This document shows, piece by piece, positions 27,419 through 38,660 of a stretch of 64,000 bases of DNA (positions are counted from its first letter, which is position 1; every line of letters begins with the position of its first letter). The position numbers were made by a program, and so were the translations under genes. The DNA lies in assembly GCA_023079485.1 (NCBI GenBank), contig CM041083.1, forward strand, positions 140,629,052 through 140,693,051, given 5' to 3'. Below the pieces are notes generated by a model. It did no database searches. It was given only the letters and a program-made list of their open reading frames with translations, and was not told the DNA's origin. The DNA is from Archilochus colubris. Taxonomy: Eukaryota; Chordata; Aves; Apodiformes; Trochilidae.

Positions 27419-30286
27419 TTAAATTTGTTCTTCAAGTGGTTCAAGGGTGTCCATGTGCTTTTTAGGTGTATCATCACTGTGACGGCTTTGGCAATGGGTT
27501 AAATGTTTCTTAAAGCCTCGGGGAAAATTTGATTCAAAATTACAACGTGGACACTTCAACAAACTCTGACCATGAGCAGCAACATGGTTTTTAAGAAGAG
27601 ACTCCAAGAGAAATGCTTTGCCACATATTTTACATTTGTATGGGCTTTGAACGTTATGCTTGTTAACTAAATGGTGCAAGACAGCACCTTTCTTCATTGC
27701 ACGACAGCAACAGATTTTACAATAATACTTTCCCTTGCCACGCTTCATGTATTTTGCTATTTCTTCCTCAGAGATGAAAGCTTCTTTCTCCTCAGTAAAC
27801 TGCAGCACACACTGTGGCTGCATGGGCGTGGTCGCATCTATTTTGCTCTCTTTGCTGTAATCAGATGGCTCCATATCATACTGCTCTTGATCACTGTTGG
27901 ATTCTTGCTCCTTCATCTCCATCGAGTCCAGCTCCAGTTTTCCACACTCGCTGCTATTTAGTTCAGAATCTGAGTTTTCCTGGTTTTCCTTCTTGGGCTT
28001 CTTTTTTGGGCAAGAATATAACAGGTCTTCTGGTGATTCTTTGGCTAACATTGATTGTTCATCCTGTGAGAATAAATCATCCAGTGGTTTCTGATCATCT
28101 AAACTGTGTGAAAGGAAGTCACTCTCACCAGACTCACTAGGTGTCTGGGGCTCAGAGGAAAAACTGGGAGCATATTTGTGAGGCTCGGAAAACAGGATGT
28201 TCTTCTGGATTTCAGAAGATACAGTAGTTTCAGCACGTCTCTGGACATCAGAGGATAAAGCAGCAGCAGGTTTCTGCATCTCAGAATATACAGCATGCTT
28301 CTGAAGATCAAGGGAGACAGCAGATTTCTGGGCATCAGTAAAAAGAGCTTGTTTGGGGGTCTCAGGAGAAATAGAAGGAGTAGGTTTCTGGGACTCAGTA
28401 AAGAAGCCATGTTTCTGAATTTCAGGAGAAACAGATTTGTGAGACTCTGGAAAGGAAGTAGGCTCCTGAACTTCAGAGGAAATGGAAGCAAGTTTCTGGG
28501 CTTCAGAAAATAGGGTGTGTTTCTGAGCTTCAGAAGAAACAAGAGCAGATTTCTGGCCTTCAGAACATAGGGCATGTTTTTGACTTTCAGTAGAAACAGC
28601 AGAAGTAGACACCTGATTCTGGGGCTCAGAAAAGACACCACGTTTCTGGACATCAGTAGAAACACCTGGATTAGATTTACGAGACTCTGGGAAGAGAGCT
28701 CTTTTCCGAGGTTCAGTAAAATGAGCCCGTTTCTGAATCTCAGAGGAAGCAGCAGAAGTGGATTTCTGAGTTTCAGAAAAAAACATTGATTTCCGGGACT
28801 CGGAGAGTTTCCAAGATTCAGGAGATACCGAAGCACCAGGCTTACGGACCTCAGGGAAGAAAGAAGACTTCCAAGAGTCAGAGGAAACGGTATGACTAGA
28901 CTTTCGAAGCTCAGGAGAAACAGGGGGAGAATGCTTCCACGTGTCAGGAGACAGAACAGGTTTCCACCCTTCAGGGTAAACAGACGAGATGGGTTTCCAC
29001 GGCTCAGAAGAAACAAGAGTAGACTTTTGGGATTCAGAAAAGGATGTAGATTTCCACGAGTCAGAAGAGAGCCTCCTAGGTTCTGGTGACACAACGGGGC
29101 CAGGCCTTCGGGACTCAGGGGCAGACCTCCGGGACTCTACAGACATCGACATGGAAGGCTTTGGAGCCCAGGGAGAAACCGTGGATTTCTGCACCTCATG
29201 AGGGGCAGATCTCCACGGCTCAGGGGAAACAGTCGGACCAGGTCTCCACGATTCTGGCGAAACTGCAGGAGCGGGCCTCCGGTTTTCTGGAGAAGCAGCA
29301 GAAGCAGGCCTACGCATTTGGGAAGGGTGCCTCCGAGGCTCGGGAGACCCAGCTGGAGCATACCTTCGTGGTTCAGGGGACACTGCTGGAGTAGGTTTCT
29401 TTGGCTCTGGTGACACGGCTGGAGAGTATCTGCGAGGCTCTGGTGACACAGCAGGAGAATGGCGACGGGGCTCTGGAGACACGGCGGGAGAATGGCGCCG
29501 GGGCTCCGGTGACACCGCTGGGGAATGGCGCCGGGGCTCTGGTGACACTCCTGGGGAATGGCGACGGGGCTCTGGAGATGCAGCTGGGGCTGGCTTCTGA
29601 GGGTCAGGGGACACAGCAGGGGATGGCTTCTGGGGATCGGGGGACACGGCAGGGGATGGCTTTTGGGGGTCGGGGGACACGGCAGGGGATGGCTTCTCTG
29701 AGCCTGGGGATACAGCCGAGGTTAACTTCTCTGTATCTGGAGGTGTGCCCTGGGCTGACTTCTCAGGATCTGGGGACGTGTCCAGGGCTGACTTCTCTGG
29801 TTCCGAGGAAGTAGCTTGTGCTGACTTCTGGGGCTCTGGGGACACTGATGATTTCTGAAGCTTGGGGGAAACAACAGGTTCAGATTTGGAGAGTTCCGGA
29901 GAAAGGGTAGGTTTGCGTGACTCAGGGGAAAGGGCAGGTTTCTGTGGCTCCGATGTGACACTTTTTTTGGAGGGATCTGAATCTCCTTCTACCTGTTCTT
30001 TCCGCGCCTCTTTCCACTTGTCAGGTGCTGCATGTTGTGATGTGATGTGATAATACACGTTGCAATACATCTTGCTGGTAAAGAAACATTTGTGGCAGTG
30101 AAACAGTTTTGCACTTTTTTGATAAAATATAAGTTTACCCAAACCAGCAGCATCCATTTCATCACAATACTCTGGGTGTATGGTACCCATATGAATCTGT
30201 ACGTTTTCATAGTCCGTTCCTCTGAAGTTGCAGTGATCACATTCTAAGCCTTCTGTGGTTTTACGCAGTACTTGCAACATGTCCAT
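27419..30286 (-). CDS. CHAMP1: CHAMP1, chromosome alignment-maintaining zinc-finger phosphoprotein (single coding exon)
   Basis: The 955-codon frame has the CHAMP1 layout. Two N-terminal C2H2 fingers are visible (C16/C19/H32/H37 and C64/C67/H80/H85). A long Pro/Ser-rich middle (about 105-745) is built of SPExxK, WK and FPE-type motifs. An acidic segment follows, then three C-terminal C2H2-like fingers (C856/C859/H872/H877; C885/C888/H901/H905; C912/C915/H928 with H931/C932). Known family role: a nuclear and spindle/kinetochore protein that binds MAD2L2/REV7, supports kinetochore-microtubule attachment and recruits heterochromatin factors. The start chosen is the ATG at 30,286: it is the first ATG of the frame, has A at -3, and aligns with the mammalian N-terminus; the 15 upstream codons begin at a TTG. 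From memory the human protein is about 812 residues, and the extra length here lies largely in 11-residue repeats around residues 192-320. The frame is uninterrupted and intronless, as in mammals. Confidence 0.96.
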   Translation of the reverse strand: MDMLQVLRKTTEGLECDHCNFRGTDYENVQIHMGTIHPEYCDEMDAAGLGKLIFYQKSAKLFHCHKCFFTSKMYCNVYYHITSQHAAPDKWKEARKEQVEGDSDPSKKSVTSEPQKPALSPESRKPTLSPELSKSEPVVSPKLQKSSVSPEPQKSAQATSSEPEKSALDTSPDPEKSAQGTPPDTEKLTSAVSPGSEKPSPAVSPDPQKPSPAVSPDPQKPSPAVSPDPQKPAPAASPEPRRHSPGVSPEPRRHSPAVSPEPRRHSPAVSPEPRRHSPAVSPEPRRYSPAVSPEPKKPTPAVSPEPRRYAPAGSPEPRRHPSQMRRPASAASPENRRPAPAVSPESWRPGPTVSPEPWRSAPHEVQKSTVSPWAPKPSMSMSVESRRSAPESRRPGPVVSPEPRRLSSDSWKSTSFSESQKSTLVSSEPWKPISSVYPEGWKPVLSPDTWKHSPPVSPELRKSSHTVSSDSWKSSFFPEVRKPGASVSPESWKLSESRKSMFFSETQKSTSAASSEIQKRAHFTEPRKRALFPESRKSNPGVSTDVQKRGVFSEPQNQVSTSAVSTESQKHALCSEGQKSALVSSEAQKHTLFSEAQKLASISSEVQEPTSFPESHKSVSPEIQKHGFFTESQKPTPSISPETPKQALFTDAQKSAVSLDLQKHAVYSEMQKPAAALSSDVQRRAETTVSSEIQKNILFSEPHKYAPSFSSEPQTPSESGESDFLSHSLDDQKPLDDLFSQDEQSMLAKESPEDLLYSCPKKKPKKENQENSDSELNSSECGKLELDSMEMKEQESNSDQEQYDMEPSDYSKESKIDATTPMQPQCVLQFTEEKEAFISEEEIAKYMKRGKGKYYCKICCCRAMKKGAVLHHLVNKHNVQSPYKCKICGKAFLLESLLKNHVAAHGQSLLKCPRCNFESNFPRGFKKHLTHCQSRHSDDTPKKHMDTLEPLEEQI
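29312..29713 (-). repeat. CHAMP1: 33-nt coding minisatellite inside CHAMP1
   Basis: Tandem units of 33 nt encode 11 residues of the type VSPEPRRHSPA, preceded by a related block VSPDPQKPSPA. About ten to twelve units span residues 192-325. Neighbouring units are nearly identical at DNA level (the repeated GGGGCTCTGG/GACACGGC pattern on the plus strand), which suggests recent unit turnover. Each unit keeps the SPE core typical of CHAMP1, so the array extends an existing motif class rather than adding a new domain. Confidence 0.9.
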
Positions 30287-30347
30287 TTTTCTGTGGTCAG
30301 TAAGACTTTTCACAGCACTGCACCCTTTCAAGCAGAAGCTTCAGTTC
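30287..30347 (-). other. CHAMP1: CHAMP1 5' UTR start of coding exon (splice acceptor at 30,347)
   Basis: Reading the minus strand, CCTTATTGCAG precedes GAACTGAAGC, a good 3' splice site 61 nt upstream of the ATG. The frame upstream of the ATG has no other ATG. This supports a non-coding first exon joined here, most simply the one ending at 38,417. Confidence 0.7.
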
Positions 30348-33300
30348 CTGCAATAAGGGAAAAAACCCCAGTATAGTTACGTTTTCTCATTCTGAAGTAA
30401 CCACACATGCTTTTTTCCCTCATCCATCTTACAAAGCGTATCTTCAGGTACTAACTACTTCACAAAGAAATCCAAATACAGCTGTCTCTAACTTCTGCAA
30501 ATCATTTTACATCAGTAGAATTTGAAAAACAAGGCTTACATTTAACAACAGGCCTTCCTATCTATGTAAAAAACCCAAACAACCCAGCTGTAAGCAAATT
30601 ATAAAAACAGAACGTGATGAAAAGCTAAGTTTATATTTCATTTGACAAATGTGACTTGCTTTCTCAGTTGTCTTTTCTTACCGTATTTGAAATGGTTTTA
30701 TTTATATTATATTTCTAAACTGGGAAAAAAAATTACTTTGAGGCAGTGACACTGAGATAAAGCCATTTCAGAACTTTATTTTCATCATAAAATTTCAAAA
30801 CAAATTAGTTGGTTTAGACAAGGACAAAAAAAACAACCTTCAAGAAGAAATTAGCAGCCTAAAGCCTAGGCTTTGTTTTCATCTTTTCCTTTCACTAACT
30901 GCATGAAAAACAAAAGCCTCTGCTCTTAAAGACTTTATTCATTATGAAACTAATTTTTTTCTATTCCATTAATTCATCTCCTGCCCTAATACCAACAGAA
31001 AATACTATTTAAAGAAAAAAGCAGTGTCTTTTTTTTTTTTCAGTTGGTGTAGTTGATAGCCCTCTGTATTCATTGTTTGCCTCACCCCAAGGAGAAAGAT
31101 AAAAACTTCCCAAAATTACCATTCTCAAATGGTTCTGTAAGACTTTAAAAAGACACAACAAAACCAAACATCAAAAGCCCCAACATGTAGCACCTGAAAT
31201 GCTAATAATTTTTAATTATTTAGCTAGATCCTACTATTTCCAACAGGATTTTCCCAGATAAATAACTACAATAAGCAGAAAACCAATTGTAATAATTCTG
31301 CTAGTAATTTTCAAGTAAATGTGGAAGGTATATCTATGGTGAAAAGGAATATCTGGACATTTATGTGAAATGTATGGGCTTTTTCTTGCAGTTTCAAATT
31401 AAATTATCATGCTGAAATACCAGCCTAATTTGGGGGATCTTATAAGACACACTGTTTCAAAACAAACAAAATTTTTGTGTCATTTTAACACGAATTTTCC
31501 CATCTAAATACATACTAAACTAACAGCTAATCTAAAAATATGCAACCAAAGCAAGTACTCTTAATTTATTCCTAAAGCATTTTTACTCTGGTTTCTTATG
31601 GAAATGAGGCTTACACAAACACACAGCCCTACAGTCTATGTCAATCAAAGTGGACAAAGCAATCCAGTCTCGTTTAAAATTTCCACAAGTTTCATGAAAA
31701 TCAGGAACTGAGTTTACAATGAAAGAAATGCCTCCACTTGAGGCTGAACATTTTGCTTAGTAGATCCTGGCTCTGTTTAGCCTGTAAGCAGTACATACAT
31801 GGTCACTGTGCATATAGTTTAAAACCTGCAGAACAAGAAGTGTTTGATTCAGCTTGTAATTAGGGAAAATGAGATGAGAATTAAACACTACAGTGGTGAG
31901 GTGCTTTGGATTTGGGGCAGAGACAGTGCTGCTAAAGGATACAGGAAAACAAAACAAAACCAGACCAAAACTAAAAAAAAACAAAACTAAGTTGACCAGG
32001 CTATCACTTCTTCCCTCTTCATAATTTCCCTCTTCTTTACTTATTACCTAATTGTTGCCCCTTCTGGAGTCTTCTGTAACTCACTCCTCTCAACTATATC
32101 TCAACTTACCTCCTATTCTCTCCTTTTATTATTAAGTCCTATCATACTTTACAATGGGAATTTCCATTTTCTTCCAAAGGCAACAGTCCCTAGCTCCCTT
32201 CCACAAATGTCCAAGTTACTCCTAAGCTTTTTGGCCAGGAGGTTATTCTGGAACTGAAGAAGTTAAAGGAACTTCCTCCTTGTCATCGCCAGACACTGAA
32301 AGGCTGACATTTAGGCCTCTGGCAAAAAGAAATAACATGAGGATTTGGTGGTACTTTCTCTCACACTGATGTCGCTCATTCTTTTTAATTTTATAACTTC
32401 GGCACACTGCAGCTAGCAAACACTAAAGAAACTGCCTCTTCTGCTGAAATCCCTATTTAATTGAGGCACACTACTAGGGAAGAAAACTCTTTGGTATAGC
32501 AGCATGGTCCTTAGACCATAACACCATGGAATAGTAAATCTAGCTTTAGAATAGCAGCTGTTGGGTGAGTAACAAAGTTGAACTGGGCTGCACCACCATT
32601 AACTTGTGCTGTCGATTTCAATTTGTTGAAACACTTCCTGAGGCATAAACTCTGAAATGTTGCTGGTTCACTTAGCATACACCAGAATAGCTAATGTGTA
32701 AAATTTTGTTGTCAATGCCCCCTAATCCCTTCTCACTTTGAGCTCAAATGCCACTGTCTCTACATTGTTCTGATTACTGCCCTTCTCTATACTCAGGTCT
32801 GTCACACAAATAACTCTGCTCCCTATTTCTTTGCCATCAGCTCCTGCATCAGAACTTTTTTTTGTACCGCCACAACTTCCCTGGGCAACATCAGACATCA
32901 GTGGGACCCATAAAACTCAAACCCATAACACAAGGGTAAGGACAATAACTGGTGTTACTGAACTGACAGGACACTCCATATGCACTATAGAGAACTTGAC
33001 CAAATACTAAAAACTAAACATACTTCTGATTGTCTGAAGCCCTTTGAGAGAAAGTATGAATTTCTGCGTGAAGATTATGTTGTCATAAGAGACAGGTCAC
33101 TCATGAAACACAGCAGAAGGCAGGTGGTCACAAGAGTATCTCCCAAGCCTGAAGAATCCCAGGAGAGACAAACAAGATGCCATTCATCCAAGTACAGGTA
33201 ATTGCTGTCCTTTGTAAAAAGGACACTTCATCATTACCCCTATTAAAATTAATTTATAGCACGTGTCATGCCACAGCAGCTATAGCTGAGGCTGTGTGCC

Positions 33301-34244
33301 TCTTGCCTCTTCCACGGCTGCAAAGCAAACCACATTCCTTAACCACTATGTCTGCATCCCCTCCTAATTTTCTCACTTTTCATGGCTGCAACCCTGGACA
33401 AAACATACAGATAGAGCCAAACAGAACTAATTAGCTATTCTGCAAACATATTGTAATTGAAGCAGAAGCAGAATTGAAGTCCAAAGTTTATGCTTGGTCC
33501 TGGGTCTGCCTCCAGTCTCCACTTCAAGACAAAGTGCTAAAGATTCAACAAGGATTCTGGAGTTTGCAATACTAAACTTTAGCTTAAGGCCACCAAGACT
33601 CATTTAGAGCCTTCCTGAGATACAAAGATTCCCATTAAAATCTACCTGAACAGACAAGACCTTCTACAAGCTCACTATACCCACAGGTACCAAGTACAGT
33701 AACAGATGAGCAGTACAGACCAAGTCAGCTTGACTAAACACTTTTACTCACTTGAAGTGACACAGATCAATGTACATCACTCAGGTTAAAGCCTGGTTAA
33801 AGGCACCCACAGATCTCAGCAGTGGGACTACCAGTCTCTACTACTGCTCCATCAAGCACCCTCATCCCATCTGCCTTTTTTCATGCCTGCGCCCTACATA
33901 GAAGTTCTTGCCATTATCTCCTCCACAGCAAGAAAAACAGAAAAACATCAGTGGAAAGGGATCAGTAATGAGGACCCATATACACCTGAGAAAAGAACAA
34001 CCACCACTACTTTTCTTGATTTGTTCTCAGCATCCCAAAGGCCAGCCATGACTTAGCCGAAAGAAGTGCCCAAAAATCCAACAGGCAATGACATAACTGC
34101 TGGTTCTGAACTTGGGACCTGCAGCCACAGAGTACAGTCAAACAGCATCAACAATCTAATCTCTGTTGAGCTCATGTGAGATTCCACTGATGATCTTGCT
34201 GATTGGAATTTTCTTTGCCTCAAAAGACAATTTTAAAGTGAATA

Positions 34245-34915
34245 GCCCTGGCTAGGGTGGGGGGAGAAACCTTGATTGTTCTGATGCTAATGAACCTGGC
34301 TTGGGAGTAGTGGGTAAAGATGCACTCAAGGCTGCGATGAGTCAGATGGAAGTCCCCTCCAGGCAGCCTCTCTTCAATGGCTCTGGTGGGGAGACACCTT
34401 GATTGTACTGATGCTAATGAACCTGGCTTCTGCAGCAGCTGACTGACAGCTCCCCTTAGGAACAAAGGAATTTAGGGGTATATATGGCTGTCCATTCTGT
34501 GGTTGTGTCGTCCTACATTGACCCACCACTGTCTCGCATCAGGTCCTATCCAGGATCAGAACACCATCTTGAAGAAAACTCGCCAGACAGCTGGACCCCT
34601 GGTGGTGACTCTGACTCTCTCCCATTTCTTTCATTGTTTTTTTCCCACTTCCTTTCTCTCCCATTTCTCTCTCATTGTTTCTTTCCCACTTTCTTACTCT
34701 TCTCTCTCTCTCTCTTCTCTGTTCTTTTCTTGTATCTTCTTTTCCTCTCTCCCCCCACTGCCTGGCAATATATTCCCCATACTTTCCCATGTGCCAACTG
34801 TCAAATAAGAGGTTATGCTTGCACCAGACCCTTGATGGTTGGACTTTGTTCTTGTGGATCACAACGAAAAATAATTTCATGTTACTCTGGACCATCACAG
34901 CTCATGTTAAGACTG
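34245..34915 (+). mobile_element. Possible solo LTR of an endogenous retrovirus
   Basis: Two imperfect copies of an enhancer-like block, each with CTTGATTGTxCTGATGCTAA then TGAACCTGGCTT (34,271 and 34,401), lie upstream of a TATATAT box at 34,479-34,485 and a CT-rich leader (34,600-34,760). This arrangement is typical of LTR U3 regions. No coding remnants flank it, and neither termini nor target-site duplications could be set confidently. Confidence 0.35.
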
Positions 34916-35227
34916 AGCAATAGCAGTCCTAAGCTAATGCACAGAGCAGCCAAAGCTCCTGGTACCTTCCCAGATAGTATGGAACACACCATCCATAAGG
35001 AGCTCACAACAGATTAAGCCATAATTCCTACAGTCTCTCAAAAACAACCTAGTCATAGAAATGTGTGGGAGATACTGTGTTAAAAAACGAATCCACACAG
35101 GGAATAACATAACACTGACCCTGGCAGTTACCAAGATGTCTCCATTTCTCAACACTGTTCCAATTTTGTAGCTAAACATCTACTAACCATTTCAGGTTAT
35201 TTTAAATAAACAAATTCTACATTACCA

Positions 35228-35720
35228 CAGAATCTGCTAAGTTGGAAGAGTCCAACAGGATCAAGTCCAATTCCTGTCTCTGTGTAGGGCATCCCAAGAA
35301 TCATACCATGTGCCTGAAAGCACCATCCAAATGCTTCTTGAGCTCGGGCAGGGTTGGTGGCATAACTGCTTCCCTGGGAAAGCTGTTCCATTGCTCAACT
35401 GCCCTCTGGGTGAAAAACTTTCCTAATATCTAACCTGAACTTCTCCCAGCACATCTTCCTACCATTCCCTCAGGTCCTATTGTTGGTCACCAGCAAGAAG
35501 AGGCCAGTGCCTGCTCCTCCTCCTTCCCTAGTGAGGAAGCAGTAAGCTGTGATGAGGTCTCCCCTCAGTCTCCTCCACTCTGAGGAGAACAAGTGCCTTT
35601 AGCCACTCATGATATGGCTTTCCCTTTAAACCCTTCACCAGCCTCATAGCCCTCCTCTGGACACTCTCTATTAGCTCTACATCTCTTTTGTACTGTGGTG
35701 CCCAAAACTGCACACAGGTT
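35228..35720 (-). mobile_element. CR1 LINE 3' fragment
   Basis: Minus orientation; starts ACAGAATCTGCTAAGTTGGA and includes CAACTGCCCTCTGGGTGAAA. The minus strand encodes the CR1 signature QFWAPQYKRDVELIESVQRR. Diverged, with stops. Confidence 0.85.
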
Positions 35721-37508
35721 TTCTTCTTCTACAGAGAGTAAGTTGTGACTGTTATGAGGCAGTACTGCAGGGAACCAATGAAGGGTTCAAGGCTACATCT
35801 AGACAGCCTGTGCACACAGAAAATTATAGATTGCTTTTCATATGACATGTGGAATTTCAGACCACAGCAACAAGTCTATCATATTCTTCAAAATCAGACC
35901 ATCCTGGTCCTCACTGGCAGATGGACCTACATCTATTTTTCTCTTGACAAAGAACCAAGCTTTGTGAGACATGAGCAGAGAATGAGGGCATGCAGCATAC
36001 ACCAATGATGCCAGCACAGCTAGTAAAGCCCACAAGAAGAAAGCCCTCTCTCTGTGACTACCTACAACCACATTGGATTCCCTCTACCAGTCACTGAAGG
36101 ATAGCTGTTCATCTTCATTGGCCTTCTAAGTTTCTTGTAGCCAAACAGTTCAGCTATTTCTTCTATCATTGAAGATGGTAAAGTGTGTTCCCAGCACAAA
36201 AGAGCTGGATACAGCTGCATCTTTGCCTCTACTAGCAGGAACAGATCCAGACTATTGCTGTGTTTAAGCAAAAGGAAAAATGACATGTTCTTGCAGTGAC
36301 AAAAAATAAATGGCAATCTGGTGGCAACACGATGCTTCTCTTGAAGCTACATTTTTGTGTTGTGACTGGCAAAAGAAAGAGTCTAGCTCCCAGAGGGGGC
36401 TGCACACAAAGATCCCCTCAGTGCAGCAGAGCAGGCACTAGCAGCAGCTGAGGGGGTCACTTCCAACACACATCAACAAGACAGGCAGTGCTGTGATCTT
36501 GCTAATCCAGAGGTGTTCACAGGAACCTGACTGCATCCTCACAACCCAACTCTCAGCTATCTGCCCATCTATATAGCCTAAGTTCTATCAGCAATGATCT
36601 ATGAACCACCTCTTTAAAAATTACACACTTAAAAAGAGGAACTAACACCTTGACTGGACCAGTCACTGAAATGGTGAGGTACTCTGTGAGAACACATGAG
36701 ACACTAGATTCAGACAGGGAACAGCTGTGCTACATGGTCCCATCCTTCCAGGAAAGATTCAAGGCAAAGAAAAAGTGGACAGTGACAATACTCGATGCAC
36801 ACGCAGACAACTTAAATAACATGAAATGGACAGAACTGCAGCCATCCTGCAAGGTTTCCACCTTCACTAAGAGAATGACAAGTCTACATAGCAACATTAC
36901 TCTTTAATACACAATCTAACCATAACTACGGAGTAATATCAACATACCTATGGCAGATTGAGGGTAAGAAAAACTGTACTTCTGATAAGGCTTTCTAATT
37001 CCAAGTTCATAATAATGCACAGATGCCTTCCAAAAATGGCGCCAAAACCAAGAGCCACTGTACCTACTGAGCACACAGGTTGTCAGGAAACGTGAATTAT
37101 GGCTGTGACTCTTGTGATGCCTGGCTACAAATTCCATTTCCAGTATCACAAAAGCAAATCAAGTTGAAGGAGAACTTACAGAGATTAAAAATTAAATCCA
37201 ATGTCTCTGTATTAATCAATAATACTCAACTCAGAACAACTCAAGCTTCCAGTTACCCCTCATTTTTAAGAGAGCTGAATGATCATCAATTAACATCCCA
37301 TATACACAGTCAAGCATCAAGTCTTTCTAAAACCTGTACCAACTACTACAGGCAACCACTCCCTCTGCTGACCTCCAGGCTCCAAAAAAGTGAGTGCAGG
37401 TAGCACAACTGACCCTCCTTCAGTTCAGCAGTCACCTCTACAATGCCACTAAGGACTCAATTCACTTCATCCATCCCTAATGAGCTAAGGCAGCAACCCA
37501 GTGACAAA

Positions 37509-37670
37509 GAATCATAGAATGGTTTGGGCTGGAAGGGACCTTGAAGATCATCTAGTTCCAAGCCCCCTGTCACAGGCAGGGGCACCTCCTACCAGACCAG
37601 GCTGCTCAAAAGCCCCATCCAACCTGTCCTGGAACACTTCCAGGGAGGGGGCAGCCACAGCTTCCCTGGT
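37509..37670 (-). mobile_element. CR1 LINE 3' end fragment beside CHAMP1 promoter
   Basis: AATCATAGAATGGTTTGGGC, then GGAAGGGACCTTGAAGATC, ending at GCCACAGCTTCCCTGG. Minus orientation, within the left shoulder of the CpG island. Confidence 0.88.
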
Positions 37671-37949
37671 TTGCAGCTGTCTCGCTGCTCTCACAGGCGA
37701 TGCGGTCCCACTTTGCAGCTGTCATGAGTCAAGAGGGCAGCCCCGGGAGGGACACGGCCATGCAGAACTCGGCTTTCCTCAGGCATCGGGCAGCGTTTCA
37801 CGATGAGGGAGGCAGAACTCGTTGTCTGCTCCATCTGCTCCTCACTCTCCTGGCCTTTGCTTAACTTTCTTTCGGGGAGGGGGTGTCTGCGGACTGGGCG
37901 TCCCCGGACAGCCAGCTCGTCTCGCCCCTGCCCGTTCTCCCGGGGCCGC

Positions 37950-38089
37950 TCTCCCTGCGAGTGTTCCAGGCCAGGTTGGAGGGGGCCTTGACCAACCTGC
38001 CCTAGCGGGAGGCGTCCCTGCCCGTGCAGGGGGGGTGGACAAGATGATCTTTAAGGTCCCTTCCCACCCAAACCATTCCGTGACTCCCG
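37950..38089 (+). mobile_element. CR1 LINE 3' end fragment inside the CpG island
   Basis: GTGTTCCAGGCCAGGTTGGA through TGATCTTTAAGGTCCC to ACCATTCCGTGACTC. Plus orientation, so it forms an inverted pair with the CR1 copy 280 bp to the left. Its CpG content is high for a CR1 tail. Confidence 0.88.
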
Positions 38090-38416
38090 TCTCGCCGAGC
38101 GCTCTACCCCCCGCCTCCCCTCTCTCTCTCCCGGGCCGCGGCGCCACCGCTTGCGTCCCCCGCCGGTTTTGTTTCCCGGCACCGGCAACCGAGCGCTGCC
38201 CGCCTTCGTTACCCCAACCCCCACCTCCCAACCCCCAAGGACCGCTCCGCTCCCCGGCGCGACGCCGCGGCGGGGGCTGGACAAGGGGAAGGCCCAGGCC
38301 CGGTGCCCAGGGGGAGGGGAGCGGGCCGGGCCCCGGGCGGCCGCTCCGCTCCGTGCGTGCGCCGGCGGCGGGAGCGATGCGGGGGTGAGGGGGAGCTCTC
38401 CCCTGCCCGCACTCAC

Positions 38417-38660
38417 CGTTGAGGCACCTCCAGGGCGGTGGCGAGCCGGGCCGAACCGGGCCGGGGAGGAGGAGCCGTGCGCACCCCCGCCAATGGCGGT
38501 GACGGCAGCAGGCCGGACCGGCAGCGCTCGCGGGCTCGGGCCGTGCGGGGGGCGGGGAGGGGGAGAAAAAGGGGGGGGGAGGGGGAGGAGGAGAAGGGGG
38601 GCGGGGAGGGGGGGGGGGAAGGGGGGCTGGGGGAGGAGGCGCGCGGCCGAATAGCGGCCG
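38417..38660 (-). other. CHAMP1: Predicted CHAMP1 non-coding first exon (donor at 38,417)
   Basis: On the minus strand GCCTCAACG is followed by GTGAGTGC, an almost consensus 5' splice site, within the CpG island upstream of CHAMP1. The 5' limit is not visible and the end given is approximate. The exon would carry a run of C-rich sequence (G-rich on the plus strand, 38,550-38,640). Joining to the acceptor at 30,347 gives an intron of about 8.07 kb. This assignment is an inference from the donor, the island and the strand. Confidence 0.6.
38545..38640 (+). repeat. G-rich tract with G-quadruplex potential in CHAMP1 promoter/first exon
   Basis: Many runs of four or more G separated by one to five bases on the plus strand (C-rich on the CHAMP1 transcript strand). 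The number and spacing of runs satisfy simple G-quadruplex rules several times over. Confidence 0.85.

Larger units (their letters stand above)
30348..38416 (-). other. CHAMP1: CHAMP1 first intron (predicted)
   Basis: About 8 kb of AT-rich sequence without a recognisable coding exon lies between the 5' UTR donor and the coding-exon acceptor. It contains a CR1 fragment (35.2-35.7 kb), a possible LTR (34.2-34.9 kb), and an inverted pair of CR1 3' ends close to the promoter (37.5 and 38.0 kb). Short open frames in it look like chance. Confidence 0.55.

Noticed and set aside
28099..29094. 331-codon minus-strand frame inside CHAMP1
   Set aside because: Leu-rich shadow in another frame of the repetitive CHAMP1 coding exon, as are the plus-strand frames at 28.3-29.8 kb.
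30287..30331. N-terminal extension of the CHAMP1 frame by 15 codons
   Set aside because: The extension begins at TTG, not ATG. The first ATG (30,286) has A at -3 and aligns with the mammalian start.
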